From: Mycobacterium montefiorense
GTDB lineage: Bacteria; Actinomycetota; Actinomycetes; Mycobacteriales; Mycobacteriaceae
DNA length: 64,000 bases
Direction of reading: 5' to 3'
NCBI RefSeq assembly: GCF_003112775.1
Contig: NZ_BFCH01000018.1
Location: 124,001 to 188,000, forward strand
The notes beneath the pieces are model-generated. The model worked only from the letters and a program-made list of their open reading frames with translations, was not told the origin of the DNA and did no database searches. Both the position numbers and the translations under genes were made by a program. Positions 1 through 8,947 of the stretch are shown piece by piece. The number at the start of each line of letters is the position of its first letter. Positions within the stretch are counted from its first letter, which is position 1.

Positions 1-492
1 GAGATCGGGCACTACTACTTCTACCGACTGGTCGCTCCGTCAAGCGATTACGTGCAGCGATTCAACGAGTTGTTCGGCGATCCCGATGCTGATTATCAGC
101 AGGCGCTGGACCGGCACTACAGTGAGGGCGCGCCCGAGGGCTGGCAGGACAGCTTCGTGTCGTCGTACGCGACCATGCATGCGGCCGAAGACTGGGCCGA
201 GACGTTCGCCCACTACCTGCACATCCGCGACACCCTGGACACCTCGGCATGGTGCGGCTTCGCGTCCGCGTCGGCAACCTTCGACCGGCCGCCGTTGGGG
301 CCCAGCGCCTTTCCCAACATCATCGATATGTGGATACCGCTGTCGTGGTCGCTGAACATGGTGAACCGGTCGATGGGCCACGACGATCTGTATCCGTTCG
401 TGCTGCCGGTCGCGGTGCTGGACAAGATGCAGTTCATCCACAATGTCATCGAAGAGGTGACGTCTAACTCGCAGGCCGCCGTCGCCAGCTAG
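1..492 (+). CDS. Putative zinc metallopeptidase (DUF2248 / Rv2568c-like), 5' partial
   Basis: The reading frame is open from the first base, so the start lies outside the window. Translation begins EIGHYYFYRL, which fits the second half of an HExxH zinc motif (family form HE-x-GHYY) with the first His just off the edge. About 163 codons remain. The downstream W/Y-rich segment (WAETFAHYLHIRDTLDT) is also typical of the family. The function is unknown; a putative cytosolic zinc peptidase is inferred from the motif. In M. tuberculosis the orthologue Rv2568c lies next to the ATP-grasp/alpha-E and transglutaminase-like genes, exactly as here. It converges on the next gene, leaving a gap of about 50 bp. 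Confidence 0.72.
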   Translation, partial: EIGHYYFYRLVAPSSDYVQRFNELFGDPDADYQQALDRHYSEGAPEGWQDSFVSSYATMHAAEDWAETFAHYLHIRDTLDTSAWCGFASASATFDRPPLGPSAFPNIIDMWIPLSWSLNMVNRSMGHDDLYPFVLPVAVLDKMQFIHNVIEEVTSNSQAAVAS

Positions 493-543
493 TGGCGATC
501 GCGAGGGCGGCGAAGCCGGGCGAAGCGGGTCGCCACCATCGGG

Positions 544-3207
544 CTAGGCCGGCATCACCCGCCGTTCGTCGGGGCCCCACAGCGGCTGCATGCCGCCGGG
601 CAGGGTCAGCTGCGTCTCGGTCATGACCGCGGCCAAATTGCGCAACTCGGTGTGAATCGCGGCCAACAGGTCGGCCAACTCTTCGCGGTGGCCGTCGGCG
701 CCCGCCTCCTGCAGCTCGGCGGGATGCGACCGGCGCAGCAGTGTGCTGATCTCTTCGACCATCCGTTCCGGGCGCGACGAGCCCGACGCGCTGGGCAGCT
801 CTTTGAGATTGGCCCGCAACCGGTCCAACTGGTACAGCAGCGAGCGCGGGTTGTTCGCGTCGAACAGCATCAGCTCGGTGACCGCGGCGACGTTGACATG
901 GCCGACCGTGCGGCGCCGGTAGATGACGGACGACTCGCAGGCCACCAGCATCGACTCGATGACGGTCTGCTCGGCGGCCGCGCGGCGGACCGTGGTGAGC
1001 GTGGCACCCAGCAGCGCGGTCAGCCACAGGCCGCGTTCGATCCGTTTGCCGATGTCCATCATCGCCCAGCCCACGTCGCGCACCATCGACTCGTTGGCCA
1101 CGCCCGAAAGGGTCAGCATCCCGGCCAAAGTGCGCGCATGTGCCGATGCGAGCAGGGTGTCGGCCTCGGCCAGCGACTGCGGCGGCTCGGGCCGTTGGGC
1201 CAGCGCGCGCTCCAGGTTGGCCAGCACCACCCAGGTGTCGTTGGACATCTGATCGCGCACCGCCCTGGCGGCCAGCGCAAGCCCCTCCACCGACTGGATC
1301 AGGGATCCCGGGCGATTCGGGTCGACGGTAAGTGCCCACAGCGTCGAAGGGACGATCGCGATCATCTCGGCATGGTCGTTGTCGGTCCCGGTGTCGCTGC
1401 CGGTGATGCTGCCCAACGCGGCCATCAGCACCGGCACCACCTCGCTTTCCTCGGTGTCCTGCTGGTGCCGGTACACGTGGAAGCGGTCGCGGGCGGCCAT
1501 CAGCAGCCGGGCCGTGCTTTCGGCGCGCTCGCCGTAGCGCCCGATCCAGAACAGGTCGGACAGGACACGCGGCGAGCTGACTCCCCAAGTACCCGCGGCG
1601 GTCTTCACCGGCGGCACCTCGGTGGGCAGCGTAATGGTCTCGGCTCGCGCGCGCTCCGTCGGGCGCACCCAAACATCTTTGGCAGCAACAGTCTTCAACG
1701 AATATGCCGCAGCCCCTGGTGCCAGGACGTAGCCGACGCCGCCGATCATCGGGGCATAGCCGCTGCGTTGGGCGACCGTGAACAACCGCATGCCGACACC
1801 GGCCGAGGACAACACTCCGGAGTGATCGGTGGGCGCCGAGGAGAACTGAGGCAACTCCTGACCGGCCCACTGCCAGGGCATGTGCTCGATCCGCGCAGCC
1901 AGTTCGGTCAGCTGGGCCACCGAAAGCGTTGGTCCGACAATGGTTTCCCCGCCGACAGTCGACTTGATCAACAGCGACGAGAGGTTGGCCAGCAGATGCG
2001 AGAGTTCCTTAGCGATGCCACCCCAATACACCGCCGCGGTGTTCAGCAGAGGTGCCTCGCCGAGCAGCCGTTCGGCCACCTCTGGCAGAAAACGCAGCAG
2101 CCCAGGGCTTTCCAGGATTCCGCTGCCCAGCGTGTTGACGACTGTCACCGTGCCGCGGCGCTGCGCCTCCACCAAGCCGACCACCCCGAGCCGGGAATCT
2201 GCGCGCAAATCCAACGGGTCGGCGTAAAGCGCGTCGACGCGCCGAAGGACGACGTCGACGCGCTTCAGCGTGCCCAGCGAGCGCATCCACACCTTGCCGT
2301 CGCGGACCACCAGGTCGGCGCTTTCCACCATCGGAAAGCCCAGCAGCGTAGCCAGATACGCTTGATCGAACGCGGTCTCCGAGTAGATACCGGGGCTGAG
2401 AATCACCACGACCGGGTCCTGCGCGTCATCGGGTGCCGCGTCGATCAATGCCAGCCGCAGCGCCTGCGCGAACGGAGTATTGGGCCGCGGCGCGATCCGC
2501 TCGTACAGATCGGGAATCGCGTGCGCGAGGACGCGTCGGTCGGCCAGCGCATACCCCGCACCCGACGGCGCCTGCGTCCAGTCCGCGTTGACCTCGAAGC
2601 CGCCGCTGGGCAACCGGCTCAGATCGCACGCGTGCATGAATAGCTGGTGGTGGCCCGGCACTTCGATGCCGCTGGCCGCCCGCACGTAACCGGGGTGGGC
2701 GAACACCAGTTCCGGTGGCAGCATGCCGTCGGTGAGCAAGCTCCGTGGCCCGTACAGGTCGGCGAGCACGGCATCGAGCAGGCGCGAGCGCTGCACCAGC
2801 CCGGCCTCGAGCACCTCCCAATCGGCCGCGGACACCACGATCGGCAGGGTGTCGAGGCTCCACGCCCGGGGCTCGAGCGGGTGCCCGCTGGAGGGGTCGA
2901 CCTCGGTGTAGGTGATCCCGTCGTTGTCGATCAGGCTGTGCACCACCGAGCGCAGCTGATTCAGCCCGGTGCGGCCGCGCTCGGCGACCGTGTCGGCCAG
3001 CTCGGCCCAGGCCGGTCGCACCGCGCCGTCTTCGTCGAGGAACTCGTCGTAGCCGGCACCTTGTGAGCTGGTGGGGCGCAGGTCGAACAGCGCTTCCTGG
3101 GCGCGTGCGGTGCGGTATCCGGCCAGCAGCCGATCGGCGTCGTAGCGGTCGGTTCCGACCGCTGAGGGATCGAGTGCCATTGTGATGCCAGTTCTGGTGG
3201 ACGCCAT
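544..3207 (-). CDS. Circularly permuted ATP-grasp / alpha-E domain protein (Rv2567-like)
   Basis: 887 aa from the ATG at 3207. This ATG overlaps the TAA of the upstream gene in a TAATG junction, so the two genes are probably translationally coupled; an in-frame ATG at 3180 is an alternative start. The N-terminal half is a circularly permuted ATP-grasp domain (conserved stretch SPGIYSETAFDQAYLATLLG), and the C-terminal half is the helical alpha-E (DUF403) domain beginning near LFWIGRYGERAEST. Such proteins accompany transglutaminase-like proteins and are thought to form peptide or amide bonds of unknown identity. Length matches the M. tuberculosis protein (about 884 aa). Two-gene unit with the transglutaminase-like gene. 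Confidence 0.85.
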   Translation of the reverse strand: MASTRTGITMALDPSAVGTDRYDADRLLAGYRTARAQEALFDLRPTSSQGAGYDEFLDEDGAVRPAWAELADTVAERGRTGLNQLRSVVHSLIDNDGITYTEVDPSSGHPLEPRAWSLDTLPIVVSAADWEVLEAGLVQRSRLLDAVLADLYGPRSLLTDGMLPPELVFAHPGYVRAASGIEVPGHHQLFMHACDLSRLPSGGFEVNADWTQAPSGAGYALADRRVLAHAIPDLYERIAPRPNTPFAQALRLALIDAAPDDAQDPVVVILSPGIYSETAFDQAYLATLLGFPMVESADLVVRDGKVWMRSLGTLKRVDVVLRRVDALYADPLDLRADSRLGVVGLVEAQRRGTVTVVNTLGSGILESPGLLRFLPEVAERLLGEAPLLNTAAVYWGGIAKELSHLLANLSSLLIKSTVGGETIVGPTLSVAQLTELAARIEHMPWQWAGQELPQFSSAPTDHSGVLSSAGVGMRLFTVAQRSGYAPMIGGVGYVLAPGAAAYSLKTVAAKDVWVRPTERARAETITLPTEVPPVKTAAGTWGVSSPRVLSDLFWIGRYGERAESTARLLMAARDRFHVYRHQQDTEESEVVPVLMAALGSITGSDTGTDNDHAEMIAIVPSTLWALTVDPNRPGSLIQSVEGLALAARAVRDQMSNDTWVVLANLERALAQRPEPPQSLAEADTLLASAHARTLAGMLTLSGVANESMVRDVGWAMMDIGKRIERGLWLTALLGATLTTVRRAAAEQTVIESMLVACESSVIYRRRTVGHVNVAAVTELMLFDANNPRSLLYQLDRLRANLKELPSASGSSRPERMVEEISTLLRRSHPAELQEAGADGHREELADLLAAIHTELRNLAAVMTETQLTLPGGMQPLWGPDERRVMPA

Positions 3208-6200
3208 TACTGCTGCACGGTACGCACGCGCCGAAGGTCGAGAATGCCCGGCGCGCCGATATCGGTGAAGATCCGGGCCTGCTTCTCCCGGATGCCCGAC
3301 ACGTCCAGGTTGCCCGGGGTAAAGCCGGTCGCCTCGAAGCGGCGGGCCCGGCGCGCCTCGGCCTCGACGGCGTTGACGGGCGGCTCGTCGTAGGCGCGGC
3401 CGCCGGGATGGGCGACGTGATAGGTGCAGCCGCCGCGTGAGGTTGCCGACGTGAGATCGATCAGCTCGAACTGCAACGGCACATCGGTGCTGATCGTGGG
3501 ATGCAGCGCGCTGGGTGGCTGCCAGGCCTTGTATCGCACGCCGCCCACGTGGATGTCGGGGTTGTCGGTGGCCAGCAACGGTACCGGGTAGCCGTTGCAG
3601 GTCACCACGTAGCGGTGCCGGTCGGCGCCGATGATGCGGATCTGCAAACGCTCGACCGAGGAGTCGACGTAGCGGGCGGTGCCGGTCGCGGTGGCCTCCT
3701 CGCCGAGGGTGTTCCACGGCTCGATCGCGCCGCGCAGCTCGATTTCGACCCCGTCGAAGACGGCGGTGCCAATGCGCGGGAAGCGGAATTCGGTGAACGG
3801 GTCCAGCCAGCTGGTCTCGAACGCGATGCCGTGCGCGCGCAGATCGGCGGCCACATCCGCGATATCGTGAATCAAGAAGTGCGGCAACAGATATCGTCCG
3901 TGCAAGTTGGCTCCGTGCCGGATCAGCGGGGCACGCAGCGGCTCGTCGGTGAACCAGGCCACCAGCGAGCGCACCAGCAGCGATTGCACCATCGCCATGC
4001 GCAGATGCGGCGGCATCTCGAACCCGCGTAACTCCAGCAGACCGAGCCTGCCGCGGGCGCTGTCGGGGCTGTAGAGCTTGTCGATACAGAACTCGGCGCG
4101 ATGGGTATTTCCGGTGATGTCGGTCAGCAGGTGGCGCAGGGCCCGGTCGGTCACCCACGGTTGTGGCCGGCCCTTCTTGGAAGACGAAGCCAGCCGGGCG
4201 ATCTCGGCGAACGCGATCTCGAGTTCGTACAGCGCCTCGGGGCGGCCCTCGTCAACCCGCGGCGCCTGCGAGGTGGTGCCGACGAAGCGGCCGGCGAACA
4301 GGTAAGACAGCGATGGATGCCGCTGCCAGTAGGTGAGCAACGAGATCAGCAGATCTGGACGGCGCAGCAGTGGCGAGTCCGCCGGCGTCACGCCGCCCAG
4401 GGTGATGTGATTGCCGCCGCCGGTGCCGCCGTGGCTGCCGTCGACGTCGAAAGACTCCGTGGACAGCCGGGCCAATCGTGCTTGTTCGTAGAGGGTTTCG
4501 AGCTGTTGTCGCTGTTCGTCGAAACTGGCGGTGGGCGCGATATTGACTTCGATGACGCCGGGGTCGGGGGTGATCGTCGTCGATTGCAGCCGCGGGTCGG
4601 GCGGTGGGCCGTAGCCCTCGATCACGATCCGGCTGCGGTTCATCGCCGCCGCGGCCTCGACGCGGGCGATCAGATCGACGAAGTGTTCCAGCGCATCGGT
4701 GGGCGGGATGAACACGTACAGCAGCCCGTCGCGGGCCTGCGCGACCAGCGCGGTCGGCGGCGCGGTGTCGTCGTCGACACCCTCGGCGCTGGTCGACTCC
4801 GTCGACAGCGCGTCGTGCACGGTGGTGGGGTCGACCTCGAACGACGGCCGTGCCGGATTCCAGCTGATCGATTTCAGCGGCAGTCGCAGTCCTGCGGGTG
4901 AATCCCCTTCGAGCAGCACGATGCGGCCGCGGCGCAGCTGCCAGTTCGCGCTAGCCCAGCCGAGTTCGTCGTCGAGACGATGCAGTGGCAGCACGAATGC
5001 GGCTGGGGCCGAGGTTGTTTCGTCGAGGTGAGCCAGCAGTGCGGCGCGGGCGGCGGCACTGTCGGCGGCTAGGTCGTCGTCGGCCTGGACCGCGTCGCCT
5101 GCTGGCAGGCGGACCTTGGCCGCGAGCCGGGCCAGCGGATCCTCGTAGGCCGGGCGGACCTGGGACAGCGGCAATCCCAGGCTGTCGGCGATTCCGGCGA
5201 GCACCTTGTAAGCGGTCTCGCTATCCGCTTTCGAGCCCATCGTTCCCGGTGCCCAGGGGTCGGCCAGCAGCGCGTCGTCGGTCCACAGCGGTTGCCCATC
5301 GGTGCGCCAGTAGAGCGCGATCTGCCAGCGCGGCAATGGTTCTCCCGGATACCACCGGCCCTGTCCGCGATGAATCAATCCCTGCGGTGCCCACGCGGAC
5401 TTCAGCCGGGCCGCCAAATCGGATGCGCGCTGCCGTTTGTGCGGGCCGTCGGCCGCGGTGGTCCACTCCTCGTCGATCTGGTTGTCCACCGAGACGAATG
5501 TCGGCTCGCCGCCGACCGTCAGCCGGACATCTCCGGCGGCCAGGCGTTGGTCGACTTCGCCGCCGACCGCACAGATCGTTGTCCACGCCGCGTCGGTGTA
5601 GGGCAGCGTGACGCGTGGGTCCTCGTGGATGTGGGTGACGGTGTTGGAGAACTCCAAGGTGGTCGCGCACGGGTCGGTGCTGCCGCTGATCGGCGCGGCG
5701 CTCGAGGGATGCGGGGTGGCCACCAGCGGGATATGGCCCTCACCGGCAAACAGCCCCGACGTCGGGTCGAGTCCGATCCAGCCCGCGCCGGGGATATAGA
5801 CCTCGGTCCAGGCGTGCAGATCGGTGAAATCGGCGGCGGGCCCCGACGGCCCGTCCAGCGCCTCGACGTCGGAGGCCAGCTGCACCAGGTAGCCGGACAC
5901 GAACCGGGCAGCCAGCCCGAACTGCCGCAGGACCGACACCAGCAGCCAAGCCGAATCCCGGCATGAGCCGACGCCGGTGCGCAGCGTGAAATCCGGTGTC
6001 TGGACACCGGGTTCCATGCGCAGGCTATAGGCGACATCCGCGTTGACCGCGTGGTTGAGCGCGACCAGGAAGTCGATGGTGCGGGTGCCGGCTGGCACCG
6101 AGAAGTCATGCACCCATGCTTGCGCGAGCTCGCCGGGACCCGAGCCTTCGGCCTCTTCGTCAACTGGGCGCAGGTAGGGCTTGAGATCCTCCGCGAGCGC

Positions 6201-6536
6201 CTTAGGATAGATCAATCCTGAAGCGGGAGGCCATGTTTCCGCCCAGTCCTCGATGAAAAAGTCGAACGGGTTGATCACCTTGAGGTCGGCGATGAGGCCG
6301 ACGGTGATGGTCAACTGGCGCGTCAGATTCGGGAATACAAGCCGGGCAAGGAAATTGCCGAGTGCGTCTTGCTGCCAGTTGATGAAGTGGTCGGCGGGTT
6401 CGACGCGCAGCGAGTAGGCCTCGATGGGTGTGCGCGAGTGGGGCGCCGGGCGCAGCCGTACGACGTGCGGGAAAACCTGGACCCCCCGGTCAAAGGTGTA
6501 ACTGGTGCGATGCTCCAGCGCAACTTTGATGCTCAT
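3207..6536 (-). CDS. Transglutaminase-like / DUF2126 protein (Rv2566-like)
   Basis: 1109 aa from the ATG giving MSIKVALEHRTSYTFDRG; two extra upstream codons in frame (start at 6554) are less likely because the family begins at MSIKV. Order of domains: bacterial transglutaminase N-terminal region (about 1-80); transglutaminase core with the Cys of GSCRDSAWLL (near 192), the His of LHAWTEVY (near 241) and the Asp of LDPTSG (near 257), so the catalytic triad is complete; then a long DUF2126 region beginning near RLTVGGEPTFVS. Likely cytoplasmic, with no signal peptide. It is coupled by a TAATG overlap to the ATP-grasp/alpha-E partner. The substrate is unknown; an amide-forming or amide-hydrolysing system is inferred. 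Confidence 0.87.
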   Translation of the reverse strand: MSIKVALEHRTSYTFDRGVQVFPHVVRLRPAPHSRTPIEAYSLRVEPADHFINWQQDALGNFLARLVFPNLTRQLTITVGLIADLKVINPFDFFIEDWAETWPPASGLIYPKALAEDLKPYLRPVDEEAEGSGPGELAQAWVHDFSVPAGTRTIDFLVALNHAVNADVAYSLRMEPGVQTPDFTLRTGVGSCRDSAWLLVSVLRQFGLAARFVSGYLVQLASDVEALDGPSGPAADFTDLHAWTEVYIPGAGWIGLDPTSGLFAGEGHIPLVATPHPSSAAPISGSTDPCATTLEFSNTVTHIHEDPRVTLPYTDAAWTTICAVGGEVDQRLAAGDVRLTVGGEPTFVSVDNQIDEEWTTAADGPHKRQRASDLAARLKSAWAPQGLIHRGQGRWYPGEPLPRWQIALYWRTDGQPLWTDDALLADPWAPGTMGSKADSETAYKVLAGIADSLGLPLSQVRPAYEDPLARLAAKVRLPAGDAVQADDDLAADSAAARAALLAHLDETTSAPAAFVLPLHRLDDELGWASANWQLRRGRIVLLEGDSPAGLRLPLKSISWNPARPSFEVDPTTVHDALSTESTSAEGVDDDTAPPTALVAQARDGLLYVFIPPTDALEHFVDLIARVEAAAAMNRSRIVIEGYGPPPDPRLQSTTITPDPGVIEVNIAPTASFDEQRQQLETLYEQARLARLSTESFDVDGSHGGTGGGNHITLGGVTPADSPLLRRPDLLISLLTYWQRHPSLSYLFAGRFVGTTSQAPRVDEGRPEALYELEIAFAEIARLASSSKKGRPQPWVTDRALRHLLTDITGNTHRAEFCIDKLYSPDSARGRLGLLELRGFEMPPHLRMAMVQSLLVRSLVAWFTDEPLRAPLIRHGANLHGRYLLPHFLIHDIADVAADLRAHGIAFETSWLDPFTEFRFPRIGTAVFDGVEIELRGAIEPWNTLGEEATATGTARYVDSSVERLQIRIIGADRHRYVVTCNGYPVPLLATDNPDIHVGGVRYKAWQPPSALHPTISTDVPLQFELIDLTSATSRGGCTYHVAHPGGRAYDEPPVNAVEAEARRARRFEATGFTPGNLDVSGIREKQARIFTDIGAPGILDLRRVRTVQQ

Positions 6537-6603
6537 AACCGCTGATCTCATCACACGGGCAGCGGCGCCGCAGCGCGCCGTGCGTCAGCGGGAACCCGGC
6601 TGG

Positions 6604-7596
6604 CTAGGTAGGCTGCGGCCCCGGCGGCGGTCCCGGCTGGTAGCCGGACTGTGCCAGCGGCACCACCTGACCGCCCGAAAGCTTGCGGTAGGCGTAGGTC
6701 AGGATCAGCGCCACGACAGGGGCCGCCACCAACAGGCCGACGCCGCACGCCAGCGCACCGACGAAGATCGTCGCCATGGATACCAGCCACACCAGCAGGG
6801 AATTGACGAAATTCGACCCGACCAGCGAGAAGCCCGACGAGAACCCCTTGATGGCGGACTGCGAGCGATCGACCACGAACAGGATGATGAACTGGGTGAA
6901 GATCCCCACGATGACGCCGGGCAAGAAGCACGCGGCATAGCCGATCGAGGTGACAATGCTCACCAGGAACGCGGCGAGAAATGCCATGCCGAGGTTGCGC
7001 GGGTTGAAGAAGGACCCGACGCTCACCGGCCGGCCATCCGCGATATCCAGGCATCCGGACAGGAACCCAGCTTGGGCATACGCGGTCACAATCACCGACA
7101 CGATGTAGCCGAGCCCCACGAGGGCCATTCCGGTGGGACTGAGGTTCATCGAGAAGCCGTAGTCGTAGTCGGAGGAGTCGAAGGGTGTGACATTCGCGCT
7201 CATGTTTTGGCCCACGAAGTTCAGGGTGGACGCAGCGGCGAATAGCAGGCCGTAGACAAGGGTGGGAATGACCAACGCGACGGCGTTCTTGGTGAAGGTG
7301 TTCCAGGCCCAGCTGAACGCCTCAGCGACGCTGAATTGCGGTTCCGTCGGGCCGCCGTAGCCGGGCTGCGGTGGATAGCCCGCCGCAGCGCCGTAGCCGG
7401 GTGGCGGCGCCGGGGGGGCGCCGTAACCGGGCGGCGGGCCGTAGCCCGGGGGAGGCGGAGGCGGTGCGCCATATCCCGGCGCGCCGCCGTAACCCGGCGC
7501 CCCTTGAGGTGGCGGTGGCGGCGGGTAGCCCGCAGGGTTCTGGTTGCCCGCGTCGGGGTCGGCCGGATTGCCGGGGTGCTCTGGGGGCTGGCTCAT
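6604..7596 (-). CDS. Pro/Gly/Tyr-rich N-terminus multi-pass membrane protein (Rv2560-like), copy 1
   Basis: 330 aa. The first 110 residues are a low-complexity Pro/Gly/Tyr tail (repeats of PPPPGYG, GAPGYG and PPGYGAPP), followed by FSVAEAFSWAWNTFTKN and about five or six hydrophobic segments. The C-terminus is again Pro-rich after AYRKLSGGQVV. This matches the mycobacterial proline- and glycine-rich transmembrane proteins next to rarA (Rv2560); their function is unknown. The next upstream gene is a paralogue with the same architecture, and the 5' flanks of the two are also similar, showing a tandem duplication. The start is fixed by MSQPPEHPG, shared by both copies. Confidence 0.8.
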   Translation of the reverse strand: MSQPPEHPGNPADPDAGNQNPAGYPPPPPPQGAPGYGGAPGYGAPPPPPPGYGPPPGYGAPPAPPPGYGAAAGYPPQPGYGGPTEPQFSVAEAFSWAWNTFTKNAVALVIPTLVYGLLFAAASTLNFVGQNMSANVTPFDSSDYDYGFSMNLSPTGMALVGLGYIVSVIVTAYAQAGFLSGCLDIADGRPVSVGSFFNPRNLGMAFLAAFLVSIVTSIGYAACFLPGVIVGIFTQFIILFVVDRSQSAIKGFSSGFSLVGSNFVNSLLVWLVSMATIFVGALACGVGLLVAAPVVALILTYAYRKLSGGQVVPLAQSGYQPGPPPGPQPT

Positions 7597-7688
7597 TTGC
7601 CGTCCTCATTTGCCGTCGGAGTAACTTGCCGGGCACACGCGCAGAACTTGGCATTGCGCAACTTAACAAATAAGCAGCCACGGGGCGA
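7597..7688 (-). repeat. Duplicated 5' flank of the Rv2560-like genes, copy 1
   Basis: About 90 bp upstream of copy 1 that closely matches the flank upstream of copy 2 (8791-8884). Shared blocks include ggcacacgcgc and aacttaacaaataagcagcc. The duplication therefore included the leader and probably the promoter, so both copies may be controlled alike. Confidence 0.75.
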
Positions 7689-7758
7689 GGCTCGACTTAC
7701 GTGTCGCGCGACCGATCTCCCCGGGCGTGAGCGGTCAGGCCCGGGGAGAGCCGGCTAA

Positions 7759-8790
7759 CTAGGCGAACTGCTGTCCGGGCGGCGGCCCAGCGGGAGGTCC
7801 CGGCTGGTAACCAGGCTGCTCCACCGGAACGACCTGACCGCCGGAAAGCTTGCGGTAGGTGTACACCTGGATGAGCACCGAGATCGGCAAGGCGACGATC
7901 ACGCCCACCCCGCACAACAATTGACCGACCACCATCACCGCGTACTGCACGAGCCATGACAGCAGCGCGGGGCCCACGTTGGCCCGAGCGAGCGCGATGC
8001 TGGCTTTGATGGACTCAACCGGCGACAGCGATCGGTCGACGACGAACGGAAGCGCGAACAAGGTGAGGAACACGAAAATCAGGCCCGGAACGATGCACAG
8101 GATCGATCCGACCAAGGTGCCGACCGCCACGAGCAACGAGGCGACGAACACCGGGCCGAGATTGCGTGGCTTGAAGAATGTTCCGATGCTCACCGGCTTG
8201 CCGTCCGCGATGTCCAGGCAACCGGTCAACAATCCCGCGTTCATGACTACCGCGGCGATGAACACCAGGATGTAGCCGACGATCATCACGGCGATCGACG
8301 CCGGACCGTAGGCGATCTCGACGCCACTGGTGGTCTCGCCGTAGCTGGTCGTGTAAGTGCTGCTGGTGGTCTGGCCGAAGGCCATCGGTAACAGCCCGGC
8401 GACAAGGGCGAAGACGGTGATCACTGCCCCGTAGGCCAGGACCGGAACGATGAGTGCCGCGGGGTTCTGCATGAACTTGGCCCACGACCACTTCACCGCC
8501 TCACCGACGTCGAACCGCGGGGCACCCGGGTCACCCGCCGGGCCGCCGAAGCCGGGTTGCGGCGGGTAGCCGGCCGGGGGTGCGCCGTAGCCGGGTGGCG
8601 GCGGTGGTGGCGTTCCGTAGCCGGGTGGCGGCGGTGGTGGCGTTCCGTAGCCGGGTGGCTGGCCGTAGCCAGCAGGCGGCGCGCCATACCCCGGCGCGGC
8701 GTGCCGAGGCGGTGGCGGTTGATCCGCAGGGTTCTGGTTGCCGAAGGTGGGGTCGGCCGGGTCGCCTGGGTGTTCTGGGGGCTGGCTCAT
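7759..8790 (-). CDS. Pro/Gly/Tyr-rich N-terminus multi-pass membrane protein (Rv2560-like), copy 2
   Basis: 343 aa from MSQPPEHPGDPADP; the frame stays open further upstream, but the start shared with copy 1 is preferred. The N-terminal tail contains an exact tandem repeat of TPPPPPPGYG, encoded by a 30-bp direct repeat. The membrane half contains the motif GCLDIADGKPVSIGTFFKPR, equivalent to GCLDIADGRPVSVGSFFNPR of copy 1, and the two C-termini share YRKLSGGQVVP. Several hydrophobic segments predict an integral membrane protein. Function unknown. The gene is divergent from rarA, whose start is about 160 bp away. Confidence 0.8.
   Translation of the reverse strand: MSQPPEHPGDPADPTFGNQNPADQPPPPRHAAPGYGAPPAGYGQPPGYGTPPPPPPGYGTPPPPPPGYGAPPAGYPPQPGFGGPAGDPGAPRFDVGEAVKWSWAKFMQNPAALIVPVLAYGAVITVFALVAGLLPMAFGQTTSSTYTTSYGETTSGVEIAYGPASIAVMIVGYILVFIAAVVMNAGLLTGCLDIADGKPVSIGTFFKPRNLGPVFVASLLVAVGTLVGSILCIVPGLIFVFLTLFALPFVVDRSLSPVESIKASIALARANVGPALLSWLVQYAVMVVGQLLCGVGVIVALPISVLIQVYTYRKLSGGQVVPVEQPGYQPGPPAGPPPGQQFA
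8585..8644 (+). repeat. Two perfect 30-bp direct repeats inside the copy 2 coding region
   Basis: The unit starts ccgtagccgggtggcggcgg and is repeated at once without change (8585-8614 and 8615-8644), with a third partial unit following. It is in frame and encodes the TPPPPPPGYG decapeptide repeat, so copy-number change would lengthen the tail without breaking the frame. Confidence 0.85.
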
Positions 8791-8884
8791 TTGCTGTCCT
8801 AATTTGCTGTCGGAGTAGCTTGCTGGCACACGCGCGGAACTTGGCAATGCGGAACTTAACAAATAAGCAGCCGCGGGGCGAGGA
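8791..8884 (-). repeat. Duplicated 5' flank of the Rv2560-like genes, copy 2
   Basis: Counterpart of the segment at 7597-7688, differing by scattered substitutions and small indels. It occupies the region between copy 2 and the divergent rarA gene. Confidence 0.75.
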
Positions 8885-8947
8885 TTGGCCTTTGCTTGTT
8901 TTACGGGTCGGCGCTGCCAATGCGGGTGCCTGTCCGTTCTGCGTGGT

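Noticed and set aside
464..2863. Long open frames (hundreds of codons) opposite the ATP-grasp/alpha-E gene
   Set aside because: Arg/Gly/Ala-rich translations with no domain, mirror frames of a high-GC gene whose own product is clearly recognisable.
8585..8700. Short direct repeats considered as a CRISPR array
   Set aside because: Units are adjacent without spacers and encode a Pro-Gly peptide repeat in frame.
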